Below the pieces are notes generated by a model that worked only from the letters and a program-made list of their open reading frames with translations, had not been told where the DNA came from and searched no databases. A stretch of DNA of 64,000 nucleotides from positions 1-64,000 of the forward strand of contig PBMZ01000111.1 of assembly GCA_002722955.1 (NCBI GenBank), given 5' to 3'. This DNA is from Planctomycetaceae bacterium (GTDB lineage Bacteria > Planctomycetota > Planctomycetia > Planctomycetales > Planctomycetaceae). The number at the start of each line of letters is the position of its first letter. The stretch's first letter is position 1. Below, in pieces: positions 11,071-20,626 of this stretch. The position numbers were made by a program, and so were the translations under genes.

Positions 11071-12249
11071 ATGCATTCTCGGATCATGACCTGCGGACTT
11101 TGTTGCTTGGTACTTATCAATTCGGCGTCGGCAATCGATGTCGAGTTACGGCGTGAGAAACCCGTACTCAAAATCGGCCCCGCGTTTAAGCAACAATTGC
11201 AAACACCGATCTCGGCCTCATGGGGAACAGCGTCCGATGCTCAAACCGACAGCTTCTCTCTACGCCACATCGTCAAGCGTGTCTCTGACGGGTGGGACAT
11301 CTCACTGCTAGTGGATCGTCGCGTTGACCCGGATCAAGAGGTCGCCATCGAACTGGTCCGACGGCCTTTGATTGATGGCGTTCGCGAAATCGCCGGGCAA
11401 GCAAAGTCGGAAATCAGTGTGATCGGCAATGTGATCTATCTGGCACCCGCCGACTCGGCAAGAGTCATTCGAACATTGGTTCAATTGCGAACAAACCAAC
11501 TCGCTGAACTCAGCTCGGCCAAGTCAAGATCCCGCCGCCTCAAACTTTCTCAACGACGCGACATTCATTGGAACGACTTGGACACGCCTGCAGGGATCTT
11601 GGACCAGATCACGGAACGCTACGAACTTCAGATCGAGGGTCGCGAGCAAATCCGTCACGATTTATGGGCCGGTGCGACGCTGCCATCGGCGACCGCAACG
11701 GAAGCTTTGTCGTTGCTGCTGGCACAATTCGGCATGACCTTTCAGTGGTCGGCGGATGCCGACAGCATTCGACTGATGCCAATTCCAGAAACCGTGACAA
11801 TTCAACGTAGCTACCGATTGAAGAGCGGTCGAGCGACAACGACAGTCAGAATTTGGAAGGAAAAGATTCCCGGAATTCAAACATCAGTGAAAGCCAGCGA
11901 GATCGTTGTCCGTGGGACTCTGGAACAACACGAGGCCATCGACGAATTGCGAAACCCTAGCTCCGCACCGAGCAAGCCTGTCGGCAAAAGCATCGATCTA
12001 TCGCGTCAACGCTTCACCCTGAAGGTATCGAAAGCTCCAGCCAGCGCGATCTTGAAAAGGCTGGAGCAATCCGGGATTCGTCTAAAATACGATGCCGCCG
12101 CACTGAAAGCCGCCGGAGCGAACTTAGATCAAAATGTGTCAATCGATGTGAAACAGGCCGACGCCAACGAGTTATTTCGGCAAATCATTGAACCGCTGGG
12201 CCTTAAATACAAGGTCACGAAGACCTCTGTCAGTATCTCTGCTAAGTGA
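11071..12249 (+). CDS. Secreted hypothetical protein with STN-like (secretin/TonB N-terminal) short domains
   Basis: Signal peptide; 'TPAGILDQITERYELQIEG...' and 'APASAILKRLEQSGIRLKYDAAALKAAGANLDQNVSIDVKQADANELFRQIIEPLGLKYKVTKTSVSISAK' resemble STN repeats. Confidence 0.55.
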   Translation: MHSRIMTCGLCCLVLINSASAIDVELRREKPVLKIGPAFKQQLQTPISASWGTASDAQTDSFSLRHIVKRVSDGWDISLLVDRRVDPDQEVAIELVRRPLIDGVREIAGQAKSEISVIGNVIYLAPADSARVIRTLVQLRTNQLAELSSAKSRSRRLKLSQRRDIHWNDLDTPAGILDQITERYELQIEGREQIRHDLWAGATLPSATATEALSLLLAQFGMTFQWSADADSIRLMPIPETVTIQRSYRLKSGRATTTVRIWKEKIPGIQTSVKASEIVVRGTLEQHEAIDELRNPSSAPSKPVGKSIDLSRQRFTLKVSKAPASAILKRLEQSGIRLKYDAAALKAAGANLDQNVSIDVKQADANELFRQIIEPLGLKYKVTKTSVSISAK

Positions 12250-12376
12250 GCAACACTCGAACTTCGGGTTCCCGCAAGTATTTGCTGGACTCTTTAGTTT
12301 CCGCAACAATTGACGTAAATAGAAATGCAAGCGGGCATAACCCTCAGTCGCAGCGAAATATCTGTGTGGTTTCGCG

Positions 12377-14065
12377 ATGCGTGCTGTCGTTGTTTGTTGG
12401 GAGATGCTCCGCATGACGACTACGACTCAGCGTCGCTTTGGTCCCTTTCAAATCGAAGATCAACTTGGTTCCGGCGGGATGGGGACAGTCTACCGCGCCG
12501 TCTATCGCAAAAACGGCCGCCAAGTCGCCTTGAAGCTTCTGATTCCCGGTCTGGAAATCAATGACAAAGCCGTCAAACGCTTCGAGCGTGAGATGGTCAT
12601 TTTGGAAAAGCTCCGCCATCCCAATATCGTCAAGTACTACGGCGGCGGCGTTCATCACGGCCAATACTTCTACGCGATGAAGCTGACAACCGGCGGCACG
12701 CTAGATGACGTCCTTCAAGAACGCGGCCAGATACCTTGGCAGCAAGTCATCGAATACGGCGTTCAAATCTGCGACGCACTAGAACACGCTCACGATCATG
12801 GAGTGATTCACCGCGATTTGAAACCGGCGAATCTGTTCCTGGGCAAGAACGACTCGATCGTCCTTGGCGATTTCGGAATCGCACGCGATAGTTCTGAGAC
12901 CGCGTTGACGGCCGCCGGATCAACAGTCGGAACCTATGCCTATATGGCCCCCGAACAAATCACCGGAAAGCAGCCGGTTTCGGCCAAGACCGATCTTTAT
13001 GCACTAGGCTGCGTGCTATTCGAGATGCTAACAGGACAGACACCATATCAAGCAGCAACGATGGCCGAGCTTCTCTATCAACATTTGGAAGAAGAACCGC
13101 CACGCGTCGCTTCGCTCGCCCTTGACTGCCCCGTTTGGCTCGAAGAAATCATCATGCTGCTGTTGGAAAAGGAGCCCAAAGATCGACCGCATGATGCTCC
13201 GTTTGTCCGCATGAAGTTGGAAGAGGTCGAGTTGCGTGTTGCCGAGCAAACCAGTTTGACCGGACACGTCGCCACTGGCGGCAGGTCCGCGCTGACTGCC
13301 CAGGAAATCCACCCTGACCTGAAAAAAATTCTCCGCAAGAAAAAGAAACGCAAGCGAGGCCCCATCTTCGAGCGGGCCTGGTTCTTATCATCTTGCCTTG
13401 TCGCCATCATCGCGTTTGTGGCATGGTCCGTTTGGCCAGTCGGCGAGGATGAATTGTTCCGTGAAGCGCAGCAATTGATGGCGTCCGATGATCCCGTCGA
13501 TTGGGAAGACGCGAAGCTTCGGTTCCTCGAACCACTGATGGAACGATTTCCAGAAGGTCAACACGCGAACGAAGCCAAAGAGTACTTGGCACAAATCGAG
13601 ATGCACCGTCTCGAGCGGCAAATCATGCGCAACATTCGGCTGGGCAAGGAGCCTGCGTCGGAAGCCGAACGGCTTTTCGTCGAGGCTTGGAACTTCGAGC
13701 AGTTCGGAGATCGCGTGTCGGCCGCGGAAAACTACGCTAGCATGGCCGAGTTGTTGAAGGATCGCGAATCGGATCAGGCCTATGTGAGTTTGGCTCGCCG
13801 GCAACTGGGCCAAATCGAGGCCTCGGGTACGGACGCCGATGACCGCCTTGAGCTTGTCAATTCATCAATGCTCAAAGCGCAAGATCTGTATGACAACGGC
13901 GAGGTGAAAGAAGCTCGCAAGATTTGGCGAAGTATCACGACGTTGTATTCCAACAACTCCGAGTTCGCCCCACAGGTGCAGCATGCCGAAGCTCGGCTCG
14001 ACAACGAGCAACTTCGCTTCGAGATCCAAGCACCCAACAACACGCCAAGCGACACAGCGAATTAG
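12377..14065 (+). CDS. Serine/threonine protein kinase with single TM and C-terminal helical region (start may be 12413)
   Basis: GSGGMGTVYRAV, VALKLL, VIHRDLKPANLFL, DFGIARD, YMAPEQ; TM 'SCLVAIIAFVAWSVWPV'. Confidence 0.93.
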   Translation: MRAVVVCWEMLRMTTTTQRRFGPFQIEDQLGSGGMGTVYRAVYRKNGRQVALKLLIPGLEINDKAVKRFEREMVILEKLRHPNIVKYYGGGVHHGQYFYAMKLTTGGTLDDVLQERGQIPWQQVIEYGVQICDALEHAHDHGVIHRDLKPANLFLGKNDSIVLGDFGIARDSSETALTAAGSTVGTYAYMAPEQITGKQPVSAKTDLYALGCVLFEMLTGQTPYQAATMAELLYQHLEEEPPRVASLALDCPVWLEEIIMLLLEKEPKDRPHDAPFVRMKLEEVELRVAEQTSLTGHVATGGRSALTAQEIHPDLKKILRKKKKRKRGPIFERAWFLSSCLVAIIAFVAWSVWPVGEDELFREAQQLMASDDPVDWEDAKLRFLEPLMERFPEGQHANEAKEYLAQIEMHRLERQIMRNIRLGKEPASEAERLFVEAWNFEQFGDRVSAAENYASMAELLKDRESDQAYVSLARRQLGQIEASGTDADDRLELVNSSMLKAQDLYDNGEVKEARKIWRSITTLYSNNSEFAPQVQHAEARLDNEQLRFEIQAPNNTPSDTAN

Positions 14066-14090
14066 TGCTCTATCAAAGTTGTGTTTACGG

Positions 14091-14142
14091 GTAGCTGCCG
14101 TCGCCAGACGGCGGAAATCCACGCTCTGGCGAGCGTGGCTAC
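14091..14142. repeat. 52-nt double-hairpin intergenic repeat, copy 1
   Basis: gtagctGCCGTCgccaGACGGCggaaatcCACGCTCtggcGAGCGTGgctac; second copy at 26182-26233 with few mismatches. Confidence 0.85.
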
Positions 14143-14314
14143 ACAGCGAATTAATCCGATTGTGACGATTAGGCAGCCAAGGCAAACGAGGCTCAATTTG
14201 CTCATTGGGGTTTGTCGATAGTTGAAGTGGATGCTCAGCACGTTCTCATTCCTTTCATGACGTGCTCTCCCAATTCTGGGGCGTCTATCTCTTCCCTCCC
14301 CTGAAGACAATCTC

Positions 14315-15118
14315 ATGCAATCGTTCGCCGAACTGTTCCAGCAGGATGCGGTCGATACTTATTGGTCGGATGCCAAACGCCCTCTAGCTTGTTTGATGTT
14401 TTTGTTTCCACTGCTGGTGGTCTACGAAGTGGGCGTGTTATGGATTGGTGGGGACCAACATCAGTTGCTGCGCAATGGTGCCGACTATTGGATGCGCGGC
14501 GGCTTGCAGTCTCTTGGCGCCGACGTTTCGTTTCTCTTGCCATTGCTGATTTGCACAGGTTTGTTGGGATGGCACGGTATTAGAAAGTATCCATGGAGCG
14601 TTTCTCGCGAGACGTTTTATGGCATGTTCGGCGAAAGCCTGCTGTTTGCTTTCGCACTAGTCATCGTTGGGCAACTTCACGATTTGGCGTTTCAGCGATG
14701 GACGGAAGTGCCACAGCTAAACCAAGTTGTCGCGGCCGCTGATGCCAACATTCAGGCGCCTCGATCAGTCGTGTTAGCGGTTTGCTTTGTTGGTGCTGGC
14801 GTCTACGAAGAGGTCATGTTTCGACTTTGCCTTCTGCCGGCAATGTTTGGCGCGTTCCGGCTGACGGGAATGGCCAATGGTTGGGCAGCGTTCTTGGCAG
14901 TGTTTATCACCAGCCTGTGCTTCTCGAGCGCCCATTACATCGGTGCGGCTGCCGATCAATTTACGCTGTTTAGCTTCACTTTCCGAGCCGTCGCGGGACT
15001 GTTCTTCGCCACGCTATATCTGCTGCGAGGCTTCGGAATCACCGTCGGCTGCCATGCATTCTATGACCTGCTAGTCGGCGTGGTGATGCAGCCAGAGATA
15101 TCATCGACGGCGAGCTAA
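14315..15118 (+). CDS. CPBP family intramembrane metalloprotease
   Basis: Multiple TM helices; 'YEEVMFRLCLLPAMFGAFR' and 'FSSAHYIG' match the CPBP (Abi/CAAX) motifs. Confidence 0.8.
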   Translation: MQSFAELFQQDAVDTYWSDAKRPLACLMFLFPLLVVYEVGVLWIGGDQHQLLRNGADYWMRGGLQSLGADVSFLLPLLICTGLLGWHGIRKYPWSVSRETFYGMFGESLLFAFALVIVGQLHDLAFQRWTEVPQLNQVVAAADANIQAPRSVVLAVCFVGAGVYEEVMFRLCLLPAMFGAFRLTGMANGWAAFLAVFITSLCFSSAHYIGAAADQFTLFSFTFRAVAGLFFATLYLLRGFGITVGCHAFYDLLVGVVMQPEISSTAS

Positions 15119-15120
15119 GA

Positions 15121-15230
15121 AATTGAATAGCGATTGATGATAGGTGATTTTTGATTTTCGAAGGCAAGACTTCTCATTCTGTCTTCACTTCGCAATTCAA
15201 AAATCACCTATCATCAATCACTATTCAATT
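15121..15230. repeat. Long near-perfect inverted repeat (~50-nt arms) between convergent genes
   Basis: Arm 15121-15158 'aattgaatagcgattgatgataggtgatttttgatttt' pairs with 15194-15230 'aattcaaaaatcacctatcatcaatcactattcaatt'; the inner segment 'cgaaggcaagac'/'gtcttcacttcg' continues the stem. Confidence 0.9.
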
Positions 15231-15234
15231 CAAC

Positions 15235-16698
15235 TTAAGCCAGAATCTCCCACACCGGCTCACCACCGTGAGAAACATGGATCGGCCGACCGCTCAAGTC
15301 GTCGACTGTTAAGGTCGGATCGACACCAAGTGCATGGTAAATCGTCGCGGTCACATCACCCGCGGACACGGGTCGATCAGTTGGATAAGCAGCTTGCTTG
15401 TCTGTCTTGCCCAGCACCATACCACGCTTCGTCCCACCACCGAAAATTAACGAGAAGCCGCATTGTGGCCAGTGATCACGGCCCGATTTGCCGTTGATAC
15501 GCGGTGTTCTTCCCATCTCGCCCATGATGACCACAAGCGTCGAATCCAGCAGACCGCGCTCTTCCAAGTCTGGGATCAAGGCGCCAGTAAGCTGATCCAA
15601 TTGCGGCAAGTGAGATCGCAACATACCGAAGTTGTTACCGTGCAGATCCCAGTGATTCTTGCCCTTCGACTCCCAATGAATCGTGATGAATGTCGTGCCA
15701 GCTTCGACCAGCCGACGCGCAATCAGCATGCTGGAACCCCACAAGTTGCGACCATAACGGTCTCGTGTTCTGTCGGATTCGCGGGATAGATCGAACGCGT
15801 TGCGAGTCTTGGGGGCGGTTAAGATCGAGAAAACTTGTTCTTGAAATCGCGTCATGCTTTGGGCGGCTCGCGAGCCTTCGACTGCCTTCACGTTCGCGTC
15901 GAGTTGATCGAGCAACGATTGTCGTCGGTCCAACCGATTCGCCGTCACATCAGTAAGTTCTTCCAACGACGGCAAAACTGGCTCACCATAAGCGACGACC
16001 GGGTCGTAATCATCTTTCGACTCGCGAGCGACCTTGGGATCGCACACGGTGAACAGTGGATCGTACTGACTGCCAAGATAGCCGCCGTAAGGCCCGGCGC
16101 GCCGCAACGATTGAGTGTAACCAGGAAACGCCGGCATCATCACATAGCGTGGCACGTCTTCAGCGCCGATGTCCAAGTACTGGCAAATCGATCCGATGCT
16201 GGGATGATCCGTGCGTTTGGCGAAATAGTTCTCTCGATCATTCCCGCCATCAAAGCCCGTCAAAACATTGTACGGATTATGACTATTGTAGTTGTGTGAG
16301 TAAGTGCGAATCAGCGAAGCTCGATCCATCAACTGCGCCGTCTGCGGCAACAGCTCACAAATCTGAAGCCCCGGCACGGAGGTATCGATCGGACTCATCT
16401 CGCCACGAATGTTGGCGGGAGCGTTCGGCTTCAAATCGAACATGTCCATGTGAGGCGGACCACCAAACAAGTTCAGCAAGATCACCGACTTCGCCGGTCC
16501 GGGAAGCGACTCGGGCTTCGAAACGCCAGCCGCTTGTGCTGACCGAAGCAACTGAGGCAGCGTCAACGATCCGAACAGCGACAACCCGCCAACCTGCATG
16601 ACTTCTCGACGAGAAATCCCATCACGACCACGCCCGGCAAGCTTCGCGTGCCCAGAACAAACAGCAGCAGGTTGCGTATGACCGAGTATTCTCAACAT
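15235..16698 (-). CDS. DUF1501 domain-containing protein
   Basis: 'SRREVMQVGGLSLFGSLTLPQLL' leader, 'GGPPHMDMFDLKPNAPANIRGEMSPIDTSVPGLQICELLPQTA', 'MGEMGRTPRINGKSGRDHWP'. Confidence 0.92.
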   Translation of the reverse strand: MLRILGHTQPAAVCSGHAKLAGRGRDGISRREVMQVGGLSLFGSLTLPQLLRSAQAAGVSKPESLPGPAKSVILLNLFGGPPHMDMFDLKPNAPANIRGEMSPIDTSVPGLQICELLPQTAQLMDRASLIRTYSHNYNSHNPYNVLTGFDGGNDRENYFAKRTDHPSIGSICQYLDIGAEDVPRYVMMPAFPGYTQSLRRAGPYGGYLGSQYDPLFTVCDPKVARESKDDYDPVVAYGEPVLPSLEELTDVTANRLDRRQSLLDQLDANVKAVEGSRAAQSMTRFQEQVFSILTAPKTRNAFDLSRESDRTRDRYGRNLWGSSMLIARRLVEAGTTFITIHWESKGKNHWDLHGNNFGMLRSHLPQLDQLTGALIPDLEERGLLDSTLVVIMGEMGRTPRINGKSGRDHWPQCGFSLIFGGGTKRGMVLGKTDKQAAYPTDRPVSAGDVTATIYHALGVDPTLTVDDLSGRPIHVSHGGEPVWEILA

Positions 16699-16840
16699 GA
16701 GTTCATCCGGTTAGGAATGGAGGACGGGAAGCAAGTCAGAATCAGTATAGTTGATACTCCCCCCAGCAACATCCTTTAATGCGTTTTCACCTCAAAGCAG
16801 CCATCACTCTCCAAGCAATGAAGCCATCTACGAAACGTTC

Positions 16841-16878
16841 AGAAGCCCGGCTTTTTGAAAAAGCCGGGCTTCTTTTTG
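16841..16878 (+). terminator. Rho-independent terminator-like hairpin with T run
   Basis: agaagcccggctt tttgaaa aagccgggcttct followed by ttttt. Confidence 0.6.
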
Positions 16879-16907
16879 CATCCACTTGGCTTCTTTTTGC
16901 ATCCACT
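16866..16907. repeat. 21-nt tandem duplication (ggcttctttttgcatccactt x2)
   Basis: Two adjacent identical 21-nt units read directly. Confidence 0.85.
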
Positions 16908-16930
16908 TGTAGTGCAGAAACGAACCACAA

Positions 16931-18022
16931 CTATCGTAGTTGGTTCTGCCACTGCTCGAATTGTTGCGGGGTCATCGATCTTCGCATCGACTCGATCTGG
17001 TCGGCCGAGATATTCGAAGGGCTCGGCAACGACGGCCGAGAGTGTGAAGGCAGGCCCTGACGAAAACCGCCTTGCCCTTGGATCGATCCTTGGAATTGTC
17101 CCGTGACTTCTTGAGAGCGACTCACTGGGCGAATTTCAGGCACGCTGGAACGGCCATAGCTCGACTGACCGCTCCGGATTTGCGGACGCACTGTCTGTTG
17201 CAATACGTAGCGAGTGGCCTGTTGATTCGAATTCGGTGCCGCACGTTGTTGCTGCCCCGTGCTTGCCGTCGCGGCGGGCCATTGCGCTTGCTTCTCGCGT
17301 TGGATGTCACTCAACCAAGTGCGTGCTTGTTCCAACTCAGGGCGTTGCGCCAACGCTTGCTCAAATTGATGTTCGCTAGCAGAAATGTTGCCTTGGCCGT
17401 AAAGAATCACGCCAAGATTGTAGTGAGCTTCAGCCTCGCCAACGATTCGAATGAAATGGGGAGTGGCCGCCGCGATGTCTCCGGATTTGGCCAAAGCAAT
17501 AGCCAAATGGAAACGAGTCGTCGAGTTGTTGGGATCAGCTTGGACACTGCGCGAAATCATTTCGACCGCTTCATCATAGCGTTTCTGAGAAGCGTAGAAT
17601 TGACCGACCGCATCCATCACCAACGGATTGGTGGGATTCGTCTTCAGCGTTGCCAAGAAGCGTTGTTCCGCCAGTTGTTTGCGTCCGGCAAGCAGATCAA
17701 GCCGCGCCAAACCTAACTGCGCGTCCGCGGACTTGGGATCCTTGGACAAGATGAATTCGTACGAGTTCCGTGCGTCGTTGGTGTTGCCAACATGTTCTTG
17801 CCACTCGGCATAGGCCATGTGCATCTTGCGCGGATTCTTCAGTTCCTTGGATGAACTGGCGAACTTGGCCTGTTGAGCTTGCTTGTTAGTGCGGGGGGCC
17901 GAATTGTTGTCAGCCATCGGTTTGTTTACGACCGTACCGCCTTGCCAAGTTGCGCAGCCAAGCGTTCCCAATGAAAGGCACAACACTAAAGCGCACGATG
18001 GGAAATGTGGGCGAATAGACAA
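16931..18022 (-). CDS. TPR-repeat lipoprotein (likely TTG start)
   Basis: 'LSLGTLGCATW' lipobox-like; TPR-type 'AQLGLARLDLLAGRKQLAEQRFLATLKTNPTNPLVMDAVGQFYASQKRYDEAVEMISRSVQADPNN'; GGAGG Shine-Dalgarno just upstream of TTG at 18022. Confidence 0.75.
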   Translation of the reverse strand: MSIRPHFPSCALVLCLSLGTLGCATWQGGTVVNKPMADNNSAPRTNKQAQQAKFASSSKELKNPRKMHMAYAEWQEHVGNTNDARNSYEFILSKDPKSADAQLGLARLDLLAGRKQLAEQRFLATLKTNPTNPLVMDAVGQFYASQKRYDEAVEMISRSVQADPNNSTTRFHLAIALAKSGDIAAATPHFIRIVGEAEAHYNLGVILYGQGNISASEHQFEQALAQRPELEQARTWLSDIQREKQAQWPAATASTGQQQRAAPNSNQQATRYVLQQTVRPQIRSGQSSYGRSSVPEIRPVSRSQEVTGQFQGSIQGQGGFRQGLPSHSRPSLPSPSNISADQIESMRRSMTPQQFEQWQNQLR

Positions 18023-18211
18023 CGGACACCTCCGTGCATTCGTTGGCGAATTGAAGTCGGCGCGCAAGGACTCATCACATGTGAAACAAGGCCACTTGCA
18101 TCCGATATTAGTTGTGTTGAATAGTATGGAAACCGCGATGTTGGAGACCAACGTTGCGGAAGACTGGATATTTTGGAAGGTTGCGAAGCCAGCAAATTGT
18201 GGTGAGGTGAG

Positions 18212-19696
18212 TTAGACTTGGCAAAAGAACCGTGCTGTGGCTTCAGAAATGAGTTCGCGCGTCAGAACGACACGCTGACTCCTAAATCGACAGATGGATT
18301 GTACAATCTCCAGCAAATCTCGAGCGTCACTGCATCTGGGCGGCTTACCGCGGTCGTAGAAGTTCTCGAAGAGGAAATCTACAGAGTCTTGGCGATATGG
18401 GATACTCTTTGCTTGGCAGTGTCGCTTGAAGATCTCGGTGAAGAGATCGCGATCAGGCGGCCCGATTTTAATCTTGTGACGAATCCGGCGCAAGAAAGCT
18501 TCGTCGACAAGCTCTCTCGGATCGAGATTGGTCGAGAAGATAATCAACTGTTCGAAAGGAACGGCAAATTTCTTGCCCGTCGCCAATGTCAGGTAGTCGA
18601 TGCGTTCCTCAAGTGGCAAGATCCAGCGATTGAGTAAGTCACGGGGACTGACGATTTGGCGCCCAAAGTCGTCGATTAGGAAAACACCACCGTTCGCTTT
18701 GATGTGTAGCGGTGCTTGGTAGTAGTTGCTCGTCTTGCTGTAGCGAAGTTCGAGCATCTCGAGCATCAACTCTCCTCCGGTAATGACAACCGGGCGCCGG
18801 ATGCGACGCCAACGCAGGTCGGGTCCGAGGCTACTCGATTGTGCCCCGGCTCGACTGCTGAGCCCCGCCAATTCGTCGCTGCCGTTGGCCGCACGCAGCT
18901 CGGCATCATCTGTGGTTTGATGAATGCTAGGGTCGAAGACCGTGATCAGATTGTTCTCGGTCTGGACAGCATACGGAACGTAGATGTCGCCACCTTGGGT
19001 GTTTAGGAAGTTGCCCAGTCCCTTGGCAATGACGCTTTTTCCGTTGCCTGGAGGGCCGTAGAGAAACACAGATTTCCCACTACAAATCGCGGGCCCTAAC
19101 TCTTGCAGCAGGTTGGGGCGAATCACTAAGTGCTGAAAGCCATCAGACAGCGCTTGGGGAGTACACACCGCGCCGTGTGCTGTCTGAGCACGACATTGCG
19201 CCACATAACTGCTCAGCGTAACCGGTGCCGGACCAACATAGCGGCATTGTTCAAAGGCCTCGCGTGCTCGAACGCGTCCCATCTCCGTCAGTTGAAATCG
19301 GTAAGACGCCCGACCAATCAACTCGCCCGAGGAAACCTCGACGCACTTTTCATCCTTCAAAAATCGGAGTGCATCGTCGAGCACTGGAAAGGGAAGCCGC
19401 GCGTTGCGAGCAATCTCGATTCCCAACAGACTGTTCTGAAGATAGAGCTGCTTCAGAATCAAGTCGCAGACCTGAGCCATATTCAAACCAGAGTCTTGAA
19501 GCCCAAGCGGCGCTTTCGGCGCTGCGATACGACGCACCAGTTGCGGAGCTGGCGCGGGTGCGCTTGGCACGGGTGTGCTCTGCGCAGGTTGATCAGACTT
19601 GCCGAACAGATTCGCGTACAGCTCGGACGGAGCCTCGCCAACACCGCTGCCATCAGCAATTTGCTCAAGTTGAGTTTCTGGCGAGTTGCCAATCAT
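18212..19696 (-). CDS. AAA+ ATPase
   Basis: Walker A 'GPPGNGKS', Walker B-like 'GGVFLIDDFGRQ', sensor 'IIFSTNLDP', arginine-finger-like 'FLRRIRHKI'. Confidence 0.8.
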   Translation of the reverse strand: MIGNSPETQLEQIADGSGVGEAPSELYANLFGKSDQPAQSTPVPSAPAPAPQLVRRIAAPKAPLGLQDSGLNMAQVCDLILKQLYLQNSLLGIEIARNARLPFPVLDDALRFLKDEKCVEVSSGELIGRASYRFQLTEMGRVRAREAFEQCRYVGPAPVTLSSYVAQCRAQTAHGAVCTPQALSDGFQHLVIRPNLLQELGPAICSGKSVFLYGPPGNGKSVIAKGLGNFLNTQGGDIYVPYAVQTENNLITVFDPSIHQTTDDAELRAANGSDELAGLSSRAGAQSSSLGPDLRWRRIRRPVVITGGELMLEMLELRYSKTSNYYQAPLHIKANGGVFLIDDFGRQIVSPRDLLNRWILPLEERIDYLTLATGKKFAVPFEQLIIFSTNLDPRELVDEAFLRRIRHKIKIGPPDRDLFTEIFKRHCQAKSIPYRQDSVDFLFENFYDRGKPPRCSDARDLLEIVQSICRFRSQRVVLTRELISEATARFFCQV

Positions 19697-19784
19697 GCAC
19701 TATGCTTTCCAATACATTGACACCATTGAATCCACGCCTGTCGATGAATGTGAGATTCTCGGCCAAGTTACTGTCACGCGTTCC

Positions 19785-20555
19785 CTAACCACCCGGCTCC
19801 GCACTTTGACCCAACGGTGATGAGATGCGCGGCGGCAACTGGCTTTCCAATTCAATCGCTCGGATGTTTTGAACTTCGGCTGCCGGACGCCCCAGCGGTT
19901 GAGTGTTGCGAGCCATAATCGGCGCCATGTCTCTACCGCCGATCATGGCGGTAGCTTCGGTTCGCACACTGGTCATACGGCGAAGACTCTCGGCGTCGCT
20001 GCGGCCTGTCTGAACAAAGACGCTGCGATATTTGCGCGGCGCGTTGACCAGAATCCACAACAAGCGTTCTCGACCGGCACGGTTCAGCTCATGGGTATCT
20101 TGATCGAAGTGGTAGTCGTAGAGAGTCGTTTCGGTCACCCAGCCGTTATTGACTTGTAACTCGGACAACTTCGCCACAATGGCTCGATCGTGGCAGATAT
20201 AAGGATGCGACCAATAGTGGGCGGTATGGAATCGGTGACTCAGCAATTGAGCGCGGCCCGTCGGTCGCGGTTGAGGTGGCCAGTATTTGCCTTGCCAATA
20301 ACGTTGACGGCTACCGGGCGCATCGGTTGCTCGCTGAGCGTACCACTCTTCGCGATTCTGTCCACGGACGGTCGCGTCGGGCTGGGTATTCGAATGCGAA
20401 ACTTGACGACGCTTCAAGAACGAGGGCGTCAATCGAGACAACAAGCTTGGTTTCGTAGCATTTGGTTGGCTCCAAGGCAAAGGCAACCCAGCTTCCAAAT
20501 TCTGCGGCAGCGCGCTGGCTGCAAAAACAACAATGACTAAGCCAAGCCGAGACAT
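19785..20555 (-). CDS. Secreted hypothetical protein
   Basis: Signal peptide-like N-terminus; isolated long ORF between AAA+ and thioredoxin-like genes in the same orientation. Confidence 0.5.
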   Translation of the reverse strand: MSRLGLVIVVFAASALPQNLEAGLPLPWSQPNATKPSLLSRLTPSFLKRRQVSHSNTQPDATVRGQNREEWYAQRATDAPGSRQRYWQGKYWPPQPRPTGRAQLLSHRFHTAHYWSHPYICHDRAIVAKLSELQVNNGWVTETTLYDYHFDQDTHELNRAGRERLLWILVNAPRKYRSVFVQTGRSDAESLRRMTSVRTEATAMIGGRDMAPIMARNTQPLGRPAAEVQNIRAIELESQLPPRISSPLGQSAEPGG

Positions 20556-20626
20556 AGCGTACCCTCCCTAGAACGATCGCGTGACCCGTATCCGAATTAT
20601 CGGCATAACCGGTAGGGTAGGGTGAG

